Positions 53,304 to 63,086 are shown, counted from the first letter of the stretch. The stretch is DNA of 64,000 nt from Pseudomonas wayambapalatensis (GCA_014268975.2 CP077096.1:4625501-4689500); one strand, 5' to 3'. The notes: a model not told the origin generated them from the sequence alone. Program-made: numbers and translations.

Positions 53304-54411
53304 GGGCCACCCCCGCTCGGCGCGCGGCCATCTTCAGGCGCAGCGGCTCCCAGTACATCAGCGCCAGGCCGATGAGCAGGAACAACGCGTGCACCCACCA
53401 GATGCCCAGAGAGATCGGCAACTTGCCCTTCTCGAGGGCGCCGCGAACGGAAATCAGCATCGTCAGGTAGGCCATGTACAGGAGGATCGCCGGCAGCAAC
53501 TTGAGGAAGCGGCCCTGGCGCGGGTTGACCTTGGACAGCGGCACCGCCAGCAGGGTCACGATGAATACCAGCAACGGCAGCGACAGGCGCCATTGCAGTT
53601 CGGCGCGCTCACGCAGGCCATCATGCCCGAACAGGTCGGTGGTCGGGATGGCTTCACGCTCGGTGACCTCCTCGCTGACCTCAGGCTTGGGCAGCAGCAC
53701 ACCGTAGGTGTCGTACTTGATCGCCCGATAGTCGGCCTGGCCAGGGTTGCCGTCGTAACGGTAACCGTTTTCCAGGATCAGGTAGCGGTTGCCATCAGGC
53801 TGCACTTCCTGGTGGCCTTTTTCTGCCACCAGTACCGACGGTGCACGGTCCTTGGTCTTGTCCTGGTTGAAGCGTTTCTCGGAAATGAACACCCCGCCCA
53901 GATTGACGCGATCGTCGGACATCCGCTCGGTGTAGGTGACACGGGTGCCGTCACGCAGGGTCTGGAAACGCCCCGGCACAAGGGTGTCGAACTCGGTCAG
54001 GGCATCCTGCTGGGCGATGATCTTCTGCACCTGGGACACACCCTGGGGGGCCAGGCTCAGGCTCAGCCAGGCCACCACCAACGCGACCAGCGCAGCCGGC
54101 GCCAGCGTCAGCGTCAGCAGTCGCTGCTGGCTCATGCCGGTGGCCGAAAGCACGGTCATCTCGCTTTCGAGATACAGGCGTCCATAGGCCAGCAGAATAC
54201 CGAGGAACAGGCCCAGCGGCAGGATCAGCTGCAGGAAGCCCGGCAGGCGGAAGCCCATGATCAGGAACAGCACGCCCGGATCGAGCGCACCCTGGGCCGC
54301 CTGGGCCAGGTATTTGATGAAGCGCCCGCTCATGATGATCACCAACAGCACAGCGCTGACGGCGCTCAAGGTCACCAGGACCTCGCGGGACAGATAACGA
54401 AAGACGATCAA
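53296..54411 (-). CDS. lptF: LPS export permease LptF, TTG start
   Basis: A 371-residue partner of LptG with the same six-helix plus jellyroll layout. The conserved N-terminus IVFRYLSREVL is preceded by TTG at 54411, and AGGAG lies 7 bp upstream, so TTG is the most likely start. A GTG three codons earlier overlaps the ribosome site, and upstream ATGs lie beyond the promoter. The promoter is about 100 bp away. Confidence 0.92.
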   Translation of the reverse strand: MIVFRYLSREVLVTLSAVSAVLLVIIMSGRFIKYLAQAAQGALDPGVLFLIMGFRLPGFLQLILPLGLFLGILLAYGRLYLESEMTVLSATGMSQQRLLTLTLAPAALVALVVAWLSLSLAPQGVSQVQKIIAQQDALTEFDTLVPGRFQTLRDGTRVTYTERMSDDRVNLGGVFISEKRFNQDKTKDRAPSVLVAEKGHQEVQPDGNRYLILENGYRYDGNPGQADYRAIKYDTYGVLLPKPEVSEEVTEREAIPTTDLFGHDGLRERAELQWRLSLPLLVFIVTLLAVPLSKVNPRQGRFLKLLPAILLYMAYLTMLISVRGALEKGKLPISLGIWWVHALFLLIGLALMYWEPLRLKMAARRAGVAHG

Positions 54412-54479
54412 ACCAGACACTCCTGGGTTGTCAGGGGCGGATTGCCAGACAATGACTGAGTAAAGCCAAGACCTATGCC

Positions 54480-54498
54480 GGTTCGCCTCAAGCGAACC
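54480..54498 (-). other. lptF: Stem-loop in the lptF leader
   Basis: 7-bp perfect stem GGTTCGC / GCGAACC with a 5-base loop, between the predicted transcription start and the TTG codon. Confidence 0.5.
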
Positions 54499-54517
54499 TC
54501 CATGTAAAAGTGCGCGC

Positions 54518-54546
54518 ATTATCCTGTGATTGGGCGCGCCTGTCAC
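54518..54546 (-). promoter_or_regulatory. lptF: Sigma-70 promoter of lptFG
   Basis: On the minus strand GTGACA (54541-54546) and GATAAT (54518-54523) are separated by exactly 17 bp. Confidence 0.7.
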
Positions 54547-54765
54547 TTGGCGGCGCATGACAGTGGATGTCATGCCCGCAAAAATGCGGCAAAGCCCCAT
54601 CATTGAAGCAGACACTGCCCCGCAAAAGCATAGACCGGGGTTGTCAGCGAGGCGGAGGCAGGCTCAAACTGGCTGCTTTTCAACTGGCACGCAAGCACGC
54701 GGCCAGGCCTGTCGTACCCCGTGTGCGGCAGTGGCCAACAACAGAGATCATTCGGGGAACCTGAC

Positions 54766-56259
54766 ATGGAACTGGTTGTAAAGACCGTAGCCGCAGCATC
54801 CGTGAAAACCGCCACCCTGGTCGTGCCAGTCGGTGAAGGCCGTAAGCTTGGCACCGTGGCCAAGGCCGTTGATCAGGCGACCGATGGCGCCATCAGCGCC
54901 ATCCTCAAGCGCGGCGACCTGGCCGGCAAGCCGGGCCAGACCCTGCTGCTGCAGAGCCTGCCGGGCCTCAAGGCCGAGCGCGTACTGCTGGTTGGCAGCG
55001 GCAAGGATGAAGCGCTGGGCGATCGTGCCTGGCGCAAGCTGATCGCCAGCGTTGCCGGCGTGCTGCGCAACCTGGCAGGCGGTGACGCCGTGCTGGCCCT
55101 GGACGACATCGCCGTGGCCAACCGCGACGGTCATTACGGCAAATATCGCCTGCTGGCCGAAACCCTGCTCGACGGCGCCTATGTGTTCGACCGTTTCAAG
55201 AGCCAGAAGGCCGAACCGCGCGCCCTGAAGAAAGTCACCCTGCTCGCCGACAAGGCCGGCCAGGCTGAAGTCGAGCGCGCGGTCAAGCATGCCACCGCGA
55301 TCACCACCGGCATGAGCCTGACCCGCGACCTGGGCAATCTGCCGCCGAACATCTGCCACCCGAGCTTCCTCGCCGAGCAGGCCAAGGAACTGGGCAAGGC
55401 GCACAAGGGCCTGAAGGTCGAAGTACTCGACGAGAAGAAGATCAAGGACCTGGGCATGGGCGCGTTCTATGCCGTTGGCCAGGGCAGCGACCAGCCGCCA
55501 CGGCTGATCGTCATGCAGTACCAAGGTGCCAAGAAGACCGACAAGCCGTTCGTGCTGGTCGGCAAGGGCATCACCTTCGACACCGGCGGCATCAGCCTCA
55601 AGCCCGGCGCCGGCATGGATGAGATGAAGTACGACATGGGCGGTGCCGCCAGCGTGTTCGGCACCCTGCGCGCGGTGCTCGAACTGCAGTTGCCGATCAA
55701 CCTGGTGTGCCTGCTGGCGTGCGCCGAAAACATGCCCAGCGGCGGCGCGACTCGCCCGGGCGACATCGTCACCACCATGAGCGGCCAGACCGTCGAGATC
55801 CTCAACACCGACGCCGAAGGCCGTCTGGTGCTGTGCGATACGCTGACCTACGCCGAGCGCTTCAAACCGCAGGCGGTGATCGACATCGCCACCCTCACCG
55901 GCGCTTGCATCGTTGCCCTTGGCAGCCACACCTCGGGCCTGATGGGCAACAACGACGACCTGGTCGGCCAGTTGCTCGACGCCGGCAAGCGCGCCGACGA
56001 CCGCGCCTGGCAACTGCCGCTGTTCGACGAGTACCAGGAACAACTGGACAGCCCGTTCGCCGACATCGCCAACATCGGCGGCCCCAAGGCCGGCACCATC
56101 ACCGCGGGCTGCTTCCTGTCGCGCTTCACCAAGAACTACAGCTGGGCCCACCTGGACATCGCCGGTACCGCATGGGTCAGCGGTGGCAAGGACAAGGGCG
56201 CCACCGGCCGCCCGGTTCCGCTGCTGACCCAGTACCTGCTGGACCGCGCGGGCATCTGA
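54766..56259 (+). CDS. pepA: Leucyl aminopeptidase (M17)
   Basis: A 497-residue hexameric cytosolic aminopeptidase with two metal ions. The C-terminal catalytic domain has GKGITFDTGGISLKP (metal Asp/Lys) and the signature NTDAEGRLVL (347-356). PepA proteins can also bind DNA as a cofactor in gene control and cer recombination. The gene is divergent from lptFG. Confidence 0.95.
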   Translation: MELVVKTVAAASVKTATLVVPVGEGRKLGTVAKAVDQATDGAISAILKRGDLAGKPGQTLLLQSLPGLKAERVLLVGSGKDEALGDRAWRKLIASVAGVLRNLAGGDAVLALDDIAVANRDGHYGKYRLLAETLLDGAYVFDRFKSQKAEPRALKKVTLLADKAGQAEVERAVKHATAITTGMSLTRDLGNLPPNICHPSFLAEQAKELGKAHKGLKVEVLDEKKIKDLGMGAFYAVGQGSDQPPRLIVMQYQGAKKTDKPFVLVGKGITFDTGGISLKPGAGMDEMKYDMGGAASVFGTLRAVLELQLPINLVCLLACAENMPSGGATRPGDIVTTMSGQTVEILNTDAEGRLVLCDTLTYAERFKPQAVIDIATLTGACIVALGSHTSGLMGNNDDLVGQLLDAGKRADDRAWQLPLFDEYQEQLDSPFADIANIGGPKAGTITAGCFLSRFTKNYSWAHLDIAGTAWVSGGKDKGATGRPVPLLTQYLLDRAGI

Positions 56260-56280
56260 TGACGTAAGACCATGGCGACC

Positions 56281-56356
56281 CTATCGCGGGCAAGCGCGCT
56301 CCCACAGCTTCAGCACTGCAGCGAACCTGTGGGAGCGGGCTCGCCCCGCGATAGGG
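56281..56356. repeat. REP pair between pepA and holC
   Basis: Inverted REP copies ctatcgcgggcaagcgcgct and its opposite, separated by about 20 bp. Confidence 0.85.
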
Positions 56357-56396
56357 CCGTAACGGACACCCACCTTCCAGCTCAACGTACCTGACC

Positions 56397-56825
56397 ATGG
56401 GCAAAGTCGACTTCTACATCCTCCCCACCGACTCCCTCGCCGCACGCCTGGATTTCGCCTGCAAGCTGTGCGAAAAGGCCTGGCGCCTCGGCCACCGGGT
56501 CTACCTGCACTGCCAGGACGACGAACAGCGAAACGCACTGGACGAACGCCTGTGGTGCTTCAAGGGCGAGGCCTTCGTGCCGCACGATCTGGCCGAGCAA
56601 CATGCCGATGCCAGTGTCGCGCTGGGCCTTGATGGCACGGCTGGCGAGCACCGCGACCTGCTGATCAACCTGGGCGGCGATGTGCCGGGGTTCGTCGGCC
56701 AGTTCGAGCGGGTCGCCGAGATCGTTGTCGAGGAGGCGTCCATACGCCAGTTGGCCCGCGAGCGGTTCCGTTTCTACCGCGAACAGGGCTATGCTCTGCA
56801 AGACCACCGCTTACAGCGACTTTGA
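56397..56825 (+). CDS. holC: DNA polymerase III chi subunit
   Basis: A 142-residue component of the clamp loader that binds SSB. The family features VDFYILPTDSLAARLDFACKL, VYLHCQDDEQRNALDERLW and the LGGDVPGFVGQFERVAEIV stretch are present. Gene order pepA-holC-valS is widely conserved in gammaproteobacteria. It overlaps or abuts the next small gene. Confidence 0.95.
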   Translation: MGKVDFYILPTDSLAARLDFACKLCEKAWRLGHRVYLHCQDDEQRNALDERLWCFKGEAFVPHDLAEQHADASVALGLDGTAGEHRDLLINLGGDVPGFVGQFERVAEIVVEEASIRQLARERFRFYREQGYALQDHRLQRL

Positions 56826-56830
56826 CGACG

Positions 56831-57199
56831 ATGGACAAACCCTCTTCACTGACCCAATCCGCCCACCTGCTCGACGATCTCGAGTCGATCCGCCAACTGC
56901 TTGGCGACGCCGACCTGCAGCCGCCGCTGCTGACCGAAACGGTCGAACAGATTCCCCTGCTGCTCGATGAGCCGGTCGGCAAAGCGCCAAGCGCCGTCGA
57001 ACCGTCCGCGGCCAGCGCACCGATAGAGGATGCCCAGACTCGCCGCCAGGACACCCTGCTGCACCTGGACACCGAACTGCGCGCTGCGGCGCAATCGATC
57101 ATGCAGGACGTGATCAACGACTTCGTTCCGCACATCGAGACCGAGGTCAAGCGTCGCCTTGAAGCGCGGATGGAACGGTTGATCAAGCGTTCCGAGTAA
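56831..57199 (+). CDS. Conserved hypothetical protein between holC and valS
   Basis: A 122-residue acidic protein, N-terminal half low-complexity and Pro/Ala/Glu-rich, C-terminal half helical (about 70-120, ELRAAAQSIMQDVINDFVPHIETEVKRRLEARMERLIK). No enzyme motif. It follows holC by 5 bp, and a TTG three codons upstream would overlap the holC stop. A DNA-replication-linked role is only suggested by position. Confidence 0.8.
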   Translation: MDKPSSLTQSAHLLDDLESIRQLLGDADLQPPLLTETVEQIPLLLDEPVGKAPSAVEPSAASAPIEDAQTRRQDTLLHLDTELRAAAQSIMQDVINDFVPHIETEVKRRLEARMERLIKRSE

Positions 57200-57213
57200 C
57201 ACTCGCCTTTTGC

Positions 57214-57278
57214 GGCGTCCTTTTCGCGGGCAAGCCCGCTCCCACGTGTGGAGCAGGCTTGCCCGCGAAAAGGACGCC
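57214..57278. repeat. REP-derived 23-bp perfect hairpin before valS
   Basis: Arms ggcgtccttttcgcgggcaa and its exact complement, with the outer ggcgtcc/ggacgcc pair extending the usual REP stem. It ends 94 bp before the valS start. Confidence 0.88.
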
Positions 57279-57325
57279 ATCGTCGGCAACATAACGACAC
57301 CATGTCCCCTTCGCCTTGCCCGTTG

Positions 57326-57331
57326 TATACT
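57326..57331 (+). promoter_or_regulatory. valS: Possible -10 box of valS
   Basis: TATACT about 42 bp before the valS ATG. No good -35 hexamer is seen at 16-18 bp. Confidence 0.45.
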
Positions 57332-57372
57332 TCTCGGCTTTCCCGAATTAATGCCTAAGGGTCCCCCCGCGC

Positions 57373-60219
57373 ATGGATAAGACCTACCAGCCGCACGCCA
57401 TCGAAACTTCCTGGTACAACACCTGGGAGTCCGAGAACTATTTCGCCCCGCAAGGTGCAGGCGAGTCCTACACCATCATGATCCCACCGCCGAACGTGAC
57501 CGGCAGCCTGCACATGGGTCATGGCTTCAACAACGCGATCATGGACGCCCTGATCCGCTTCCGCCGCATGCAGGGGCGCGACACCCTGTGGCAGCCAGGC
57601 ACCGACCACGCCGGCATCGCCACGCAGATGCTGGTAGAACGCCAGCTCGAGGCGAAAGGCCAGAACCGTCACGACCTGGGCCGCGAAAAGTTCCTGAAGA
57701 AGGTCTGGGAGTGGAAGGATCAATCCGGTGGCAACATCAGCCGCCAGATCCGTCGCCTGGGTTCGTCGGTCGACTGGAGCCGCGAACGCTTCACCATGGA
57801 TGACGGCCTGTCCGAGGCAGTCAAGGAAGCCTTCGTGCGCCTGCACGAGGACGGCCTGATCTACCGCGGCAAGCGCCTGGTCAACTGGGACACCAAGCTG
57901 CACACCGCGATTTCCGACCTCGAAGTGGAAAACCACGACGAGAAAGGCCACCTGTGGAACCTGCGCTACCCGCTGGCCGATGGCGCCACCACGGCCGAAG
58001 GCAAGGACCACCTGGTCGTCGCCACCACCCGTCCGGAAACCCTGCTCGGTGACGTCGCCGTTGCCGTCAACCCGACCGACGAGCGCTATCAGGCGCTGAT
58101 CGGCAAGTTCGTCGAACTGCCGCTGGTCGGACGCCGCATCCCGATCATCGCCGACGACTACTGCGATCCAGAATTCGGCACCGGCTGCGTGAAGATCACC
58201 CCGGCCCACGACTTCAACGACTATGAAGTCGGCAAGCGCCACAACCTGCCGCTGCTGAACATCTTCGACAAGAACGCCACCGTGCTCGCCGCGGTCCAGG
58301 CCTTCAACCTCGACGGCAGCGTCAACGAAAACCTCGACACCTCGCTGCCTGCCCAGTACGCCGGCCTCGACCGCTTCGTGGCGCGCAAGCAAATGGTTGC
58401 CGACCTGGACGCCCAGGGCCTGCTGGTCAGCGTCGATGACCACGCCCTGAAAGTGCCGAAGGGCGACCGCTCGGGTACCGTCATCGAGCCGTGGCTGACC
58501 GACCAATGGTACGTCTCCACCAAGCCACTGGCCGAGCCTGCAATCGCCGCGGTGGAAGACGGTCGCATCCAGTTCGTGCCGAAACAGTACGAGAACATGT
58601 ACTTCTCCTGGATGCGCGACATCCAGGACTGGTGCATCAGCCGCCAGCTGTGGTGGGGCCACCGCATCCCGGCGTGGTACGACGAGGCCGGCCAGGTCTA
58701 TGTCGGCCGCAACGAGGAAGAAGTCCGGACCAAGCATGGCCTGGGCAACGATGTGGTCCTGCGCCAGGACGACGACGTGCTCGACACCTGGTTCAGTTCG
58801 GGCCTGTGGACCTTCTCCACCCTCGGCTGGCCGGAGCAGACCGAGTTCCTGAAGAAATTCCACTCCACCGACGTACTGGTCACAGGCTTCGACATCATCT
58901 TCTTCTGGGTCGCCCGGATGATCATGCTGACCATGCACCTGATCAAGAACGAGGATGGCACCCCGCAGGTTCCGTTCAAGACCGTCTACGTGCATGGTCT
59001 GGTGCGCGATGGCCAAGGCCAGAAGATGTCCAAGTCCAAGGGCAACGTGCTCGACCCGCTGGACATCGTCGACGGCATCACGCTTGAAGCGCTGCTGGAA
59101 AAACGCACCAGCGGCATGATGCAGCCCAAGCTTGCCGAGAAGATCGCCAAGCAGACCAAGGCGGAGTTCCCCGAAGGTATCGCCAGCTACGGCACCGACG
59201 CCCTGCGCTTCACCTTCTGCTCGCTGGCCTCTACCGGCCGTGACATCAAGTTCGACATGGGCCGCGTCGAAGGCTACCGCAACTTCTGCAACAAGATCTG
59301 GAATGCCGCCCGCTACGTGCTGGACAAGGGCGAGGACTGCGGCCAGAACGGCGAGGCCTACGAGCTGTCGCTGGCCGATCGCTGGATCATCTCGCAACTG
59401 CAACGCACCGAAGCCGAAGTGACCCGCCAGCTCGAGCAGTTCCGCTTCGACCTGGCCAGCCAGGCGCTGTACGAGTTCGTCTGGAACCAGTACTGCGACT
59501 GGTACCTGGAGCTGTCCAAGCCGGTACTGTGGGACGAGAACGCTCCGGTCGAACGCGCCCGCGGCACCCGCCGCACCCTGGTCCGCGTGCTGGAAGTGAT
59601 ACTGCGCCTGGCGCATCCGTTCATGCCGTTCATCACCGAAGAGATCTGGCAGCGCATCGCGCCGCTGGCGGGCGTCCAGGGCAAGACCATCATGCTGCAG
59701 CCTTGGCCGGTGGCCAATGAGAGCCGCATCGATTCTGGCGCCGAAGGCGACATCGAATGGCTCAAGGAGCTGATGGTCGGCCTGCGCAACATCCGCGCCG
59801 AGATGAACATCGGCCCGGGCAAGCCGCTGCCGCTGTTCCTGAAGAACGCCAATGCCGACGACCAGCGTCGCCTGCAGGAAAACGAAGCGCTGCTCAAGAA
59901 GCTGGCCAAGGTCGAGACCTTCACCGTACTCGGCGAACAGGACGAAGCACCGCTGTCGGCCACCGCACTGGTGGGCGATCTGCAGGTGCTGGTGCCGATG
60001 GCCGGCCTGATCGACAAGGATGCCGAGCTTGCACGCCTGAACAAGGAAATCCAGCGCCTGCAGGGCGAGGTCCAGCGTGTCGGCGGCAAGCTGTCCAACG
60101 CCGCCTTCGTCGACAAGGCACCACCTGCGGTGATCGAGAAGGAACGCGCGAAGTTGGCCGAGTCCGAACAGGCCCTGGCCAACTTCACCGAGCAGCATGC
60201 GCGGATTGCAGCGCTGTAA
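57373..60219 (+). CDS. valS: Valyl-tRNA synthetase
   Basis: A 948-residue class I synthetase. HIGH-type HMGH at 47-50 and KMSKS at 551-555; editing domain (about 200-340), C-terminal coiled coil that binds tRNA (about 880-945, with alternating Glu/Lys/Leu). Complete, no truncation. The start at 57373 follows GGGTCC-rich sequence. The long minus-strand frame opposite it is a shadow. Confidence 0.97.
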   Translation: MDKTYQPHAIETSWYNTWESENYFAPQGAGESYTIMIPPPNVTGSLHMGHGFNNAIMDALIRFRRMQGRDTLWQPGTDHAGIATQMLVERQLEAKGQNRHDLGREKFLKKVWEWKDQSGGNISRQIRRLGSSVDWSRERFTMDDGLSEAVKEAFVRLHEDGLIYRGKRLVNWDTKLHTAISDLEVENHDEKGHLWNLRYPLADGATTAEGKDHLVVATTRPETLLGDVAVAVNPTDERYQALIGKFVELPLVGRRIPIIADDYCDPEFGTGCVKITPAHDFNDYEVGKRHNLPLLNIFDKNATVLAAVQAFNLDGSVNENLDTSLPAQYAGLDRFVARKQMVADLDAQGLLVSVDDHALKVPKGDRSGTVIEPWLTDQWYVSTKPLAEPAIAAVEDGRIQFVPKQYENMYFSWMRDIQDWCISRQLWWGHRIPAWYDEAGQVYVGRNEEEVRTKHGLGNDVVLRQDDDVLDTWFSSGLWTFSTLGWPEQTEFLKKFHSTDVLVTGFDIIFFWVARMIMLTMHLIKNEDGTPQVPFKTVYVHGLVRDGQGQKMSKSKGNVLDPLDIVDGITLEALLEKRTSGMMQPKLAEKIAKQTKAEFPEGIASYGTDALRFTFCSLASTGRDIKFDMGRVEGYRNFCNKIWNAARYVLDKGEDCGQNGEAYELSLADRWIISQLQRTEAEVTRQLEQFRFDLASQALYEFVWNQYCDWYLELSKPVLWDENAPVERARGTRRTLVRVLEVILRLAHPFMPFITEEIWQRIAPLAGVQGKTIMLQPWPVANESRIDSGAEGDIEWLKELMVGLRNIRAEMNIGPGKPLPLFLKNANADDQRRLQENEALLKKLAKVETFTVLGEQDEAPLSATALVGDLQVLVPMAGLIDKDAELARLNKEIQRLQGEVQRVGGKLSNAAFVDKAPPAVIEKERAKLAESEQALANFTEQHARIAAL

Positions 60220-60259
60220 CCTGACATTGCTGAACTGACCGGCGAGGGCTCCGCCCTCG

Positions 60260-60350
60260 TTCGCGGCCAAGGCCGCTCCCGCAGGAATGGGCTGTCTTCA
60301 AGGAGCCCCACTATCCTGTGGGAGCGGCCTTGGCCGCGAATGGGCCGCCC
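60260..60350. repeat. Second-type REP pair between valS and rlmF
   Basis: Inverted pair with the variant core cgcggccaaggccgctcc, distinct from the cgcgggcaagcccgctcc type elsewhere. Confidence 0.85.
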
Positions 60351-60389
60351 TGCGGCCTCTGGCCAGTGCACGCAACACCGGACACGAGC

Positions 60390-61346
60390 ATGACCCAGAA
60401 CAAACCCACCCTGCACCCGCGCAACCGCCACCAGGGCCGCTACGACTTCCCCGCGCTGATCAAGGCGCACCCGGACCTTGGCCGCTTCACCCTGACCAAC
60501 CCCCACGGCAAACCCAGCATCGATTTCGCCAACCCCGAGGCCGTGCGGGTGTTCAACCGTGCCTTGCTCAAGGCCCAGTACGGCATCCAGCACTGGGACA
60601 TCCCCGCTGACTACCTGTGCCCGCCGATCCCTGGGCGGGCCGACTACATCCACGTGCTGGCCGACTTGCTGGCCGAAGACAACGGCGGGCAGGTGCCACG
60701 CGGCGCCCAGGTGCGCGCGCTGGACGTCGGCGTCGGCGCCAACTGCATCTACCCGCTGCTCGGCCATAGCGACTACCGCTGGCGCTTCCTCGGCTCGGAT
60801 ATCGACGCCACGGCGCTGGCTTCGGCCAAGGCGATCGTCCAAGCCAATGGCCTGACCAAGGCCATCACCCTGCGCCAGCAGGCCAACCGCAAGCACATCC
60901 TCAGCGGCCTGCTGCAGGACGACGAGCGCTTCGACCTGACCCTGTGCAACCCACCCTTCCACAGTTCGCGCGAGGAGGCCACCCGTGGCAGCCAGCGCAA
61001 ATGGAAGAACCTGGGCAAGCAGGACCCCAGCCGCAAGCTACCGGTGCTGAACTTCGGTGGGCAGAACAACGAGCTGTGGTGCGAAGGCGGTGAGATCCGC
61101 TTCGTCACCCAACTGGTGAACGAAAGCGTGCAGTACGGCGGGCAGGTGCTGTGGTTCACCAGCCTGGTGTCCAAGGCCGGCAACCTGCCGGGTATCGAAG
61201 CGGTGCTCAAGAAAGCAGGCGTGAAAGCCCAGCGCATCGTCGAGATGGGCCAGGGCCAGAAACAGAGCCGCATGGTGGCCTGGAGCTTCCAGGACGACGC
61301 CATGCGCGGCGCCTGGCATGCCGCGCGGGGCAAGGCCCAGGCATGA
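60390..61346 (+). CDS. rlmF: 23S rRNA (adenine1618-N6)-methyltransferase
   Basis: A 318-residue SAM-dependent methyltransferase (YbiN/RlmF). SAM motif I is DVGVGANCIYPLLG and the catalytic motif NPPF lies at 187-190 in LCNPPFHSS. ATG at 60390 is chosen because the upstream frame translates the REP element. It converges with the HU gene and shares a bidirectional terminator. Confidence 0.93.
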   Translation: MTQNKPTLHPRNRHQGRYDFPALIKAHPDLGRFTLTNPHGKPSIDFANPEAVRVFNRALLKAQYGIQHWDIPADYLCPPIPGRADYIHVLADLLAEDNGGQVPRGAQVRALDVGVGANCIYPLLGHSDYRWRFLGSDIDATALASAKAIVQANGLTKAITLRQQANRKHILSGLLQDDERFDLTLCNPPFHSSREEATRGSQRKWKNLGKQDPSRKLPVLNFGGQNNELWCEGGEIRFVTQLVNESVQYGGQVLWFTSLVSKAGNLPGIEAVLKKAGVKAQRIVEMGQGQKQSRMVAWSFQDDAMRGAWHAARGKAQA

Positions 61347-61348
61347 AA

Positions 61349-61379
61349 AAACCGCGCCCGGACAAGCCGGGCGCGGTTT
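61349..61379. terminator. Bidirectional terminator between rlmF and the HU gene
   Basis: 13-bp perfect stem aaaccgcgcccgg / ccgggcgcggttt with a 5-base loop. On the minus strand (HU gene) a T run follows directly; on the plus strand T residues are fewer. Confidence 0.88.
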
Positions 61380-61396
61380 CAATGAAGCATCGACAA

Positions 61397-61678
61397 TTAC
61401 TTGTTGATGGCGTCGTTCAGGACCTTGGCCGGTACGAACTTGACGACTTTCTTGGCAGCGATTTCGATGGCAGCGCCAGTCGAAGGGTTGCGGCCAGTAC
61501 GGGCAGGACGCTCGGAGACTTTCAGCTTGCCGATGCCTGGCAGGGTGATTTCAGCGCCGTTTTCCAGTTGGTCGGCGACGATCTGGCCCAGTTGCTCCAG
61601 AGCGTTGCGCGCGGTGGTTTTCGGCGCGTCGATGGCTTCGGCGATGTCGGCAATCAGTTGGTCTTTGGTCAATGCCAT
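61397..61678 (-). CDS. hupN: HU-family DNA-binding protein
   Basis: A 93-residue nucleoid protein. The DNA-binding arm carries ERPARTGRNPSTGAAIEIAAKK, the HU/IHF signature, and the body is MALTKDQLIADIAEAID. Pseudomonads have several HU genes; this one matches the hupN position next to rlmF. It has a terminator and a long leader region upstream. Confidence 0.93.
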   Translation of the reverse strand: MALTKDQLIADIAEAIDAPKTTARNALEQLGQIVADQLENGAEITLPGIGKLKVSERPARTGRNPSTGAAIEIAAKKVVKFVPAKVLNDAINK

Positions 61679-62067
61679 GGTGGTGTTCCTTCCCTATCAA
61701 ATCAGAGGTATGCAGCGTGCTTCATCGTTATCGGGCTGCGCGGAAGGTCCGGCGAGCCTCGCCAATCGCGTATGTAGATACGAAAATCAGCGTTTGGTTC
61801 GACACGACGCAAGCGAGCTGCCAGCAATGCGCCACCCCAAGGGGCGCAAGACGGCGCAAAGCTAACACAGGAATCAGGAAATATCCGCTGTCGACCGTGA
61901 TTTTATTCAGGTTTTTCGGGGGGTTGCCCGAAAAACGCAGATTTTTGAACAAAAAACGAACAACCGACATTTCCGCCAACATATGGCCACTGCATCACCC
62001 CTGCCCTGCGGTAAACTGAGCCACTTTGCAGCGCGGTTTCGCTCCGCCCACCCTTTCAGAGAATTCC
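61679..62067. other. 389-bp divergent region between hupN and yejK
   Basis: No gene. It contains a 10-bp perfect inverted repeat GTTTTTCGGG / CCCGAAAAAC (61911-61936) in an AT-rich stretch, and a -10-like TAAACT at 62013, about 50 bp before yejK, lacking a good -35. Confidence 0.55.
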
Positions 62068-63075
62068 ATGCCAATCCGTCATTGCATCGTTCACCTGATC
62101 GACAAGAAGCCCGATGGCAGCCCCGCCGTGCTCCATGCGCGAGACACCGAGCTGGCGGCGTCGGACGCCATCGAGAACCTCCTGGCCGACCTCAACGACA
62201 GCTATAACGCCAAACAAGGCAAAGCCTGGGGCTTCTTCCACGGAGAGTCCGGCGCCTATCCGCTCAGCGGCTGGCTCAAGCAGTATCAGGAAGAGGAAAA
62301 GGACTTCACCACTTTCAGCCGCATCGCGGTCGAGCACCTGCAGAAGCTGATGGAAGAGTCGAACCTGTCCACCGGCGGTCACGTGCTGTTCGCCCATTAC
62401 CAGCAAGGCATGACCGAATACCTGGTCATCGCCCTGCTGCACCATAGCGAAGGCGTGGCAGTGAACGCCGAACTGGACGTCACCCCGTCGCGGCACCTGG
62501 ACCTGGGCCAACTGCATCTGGCCGCGCGAATCAACCTGTCCGAGTGGAAGAACAATCAGCACTCGAAGCAGTACATTTCCTTTATCAAAGGCAAGAATGG
62601 CAAGAAGGTGTCGGATTACTTCCGCGACTTCATCGGCTGCCAGGAGGGTGTCGACGGCCCGGGCGAAACCCGCACGTTACTCAAGGCCTTCAGCGACTTC
62701 GTCGAAAGCGAAGACCTCCCCGAAGAAGCTGCGCGCGAGAAGACCCAGACCCTGGTGGACTACGCCACCAGCCAGACCAAGCAGGGCGAGCCGATCACCC
62801 TGGAGGAACTGTCGAGCCTGATCGACGAGGACCGCCCCAAAGCGTTCTTCGACCATATTCGCAACAAGGACTACGGCCTGTCGCCGGAAATCCCCGCGGA
62901 CAAACGCACCCTCAACCAGTTCCGCCGTTTCACCGGCCGCGCCGAGGGCCTGTCGATCAGCTTCGAGGCCCACCTGCTGGGCTCGAAGATCGAATATGAC
63001 GAAGAAGCCGGAACCCTGGTGATCAAAGGCTTGCCGACCCAACTGGTCGACCAGCTCAAACGCCGCAAGGACTGA
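62068..63075 (+). CDS. yejK: Nucleoid-associated protein YejK (NdpA)
   Basis: A 335-residue nucleoid-associated protein of the NdpA/37-kDa family. The N-terminal PIRHCIVHLIDKKPDGSPAVLHARD and the central YISFIKGKNGKKVSDYFRDFIGC motifs are diagnostic. Role: chromosome organisation; exact function unclear. The ATG at 62068 is the conserved start. HU and YejK are divergent neighbours. Confidence 0.93.
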   Translation: MPIRHCIVHLIDKKPDGSPAVLHARDTELAASDAIENLLADLNDSYNAKQGKAWGFFHGESGAYPLSGWLKQYQEEEKDFTTFSRIAVEHLQKLMEESNLSTGGHVLFAHYQQGMTEYLVIALLHHSEGVAVNAELDVTPSRHLDLGQLHLAARINLSEWKNNQHSKQYISFIKGKNGKKVSDYFRDFIGCQEGVDGPGETRTLLKAFSDFVESEDLPEEAAREKTQTLVDYATSQTKQGEPITLEELSSLIDEDRPKAFFDHIRNKDYGLSPEIPADKRTLNQFRRFTGRAEGLSISFEAHLLGSKIEYDEEAGTLVIKGLPTQLVDQLKRRKD

Positions 63076-63086
63076 TCACGCCCCCG

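Larger units (their letters stand above)
54412..54765. other. 354-bp divergent region between lptF and pepA
   Basis: Contains the lptF leader with a stem-loop (54480-54498) and promoter (54518-54546). On the pepA side I see no clear promoter. Confidence 0.6.

Noticed and set aside
57355..60270. 971-codon minus-strand frame opposite valS
   Set aside because: Shadow of valyl-tRNA synthetase; composition is biased and no ribosome site is visible.
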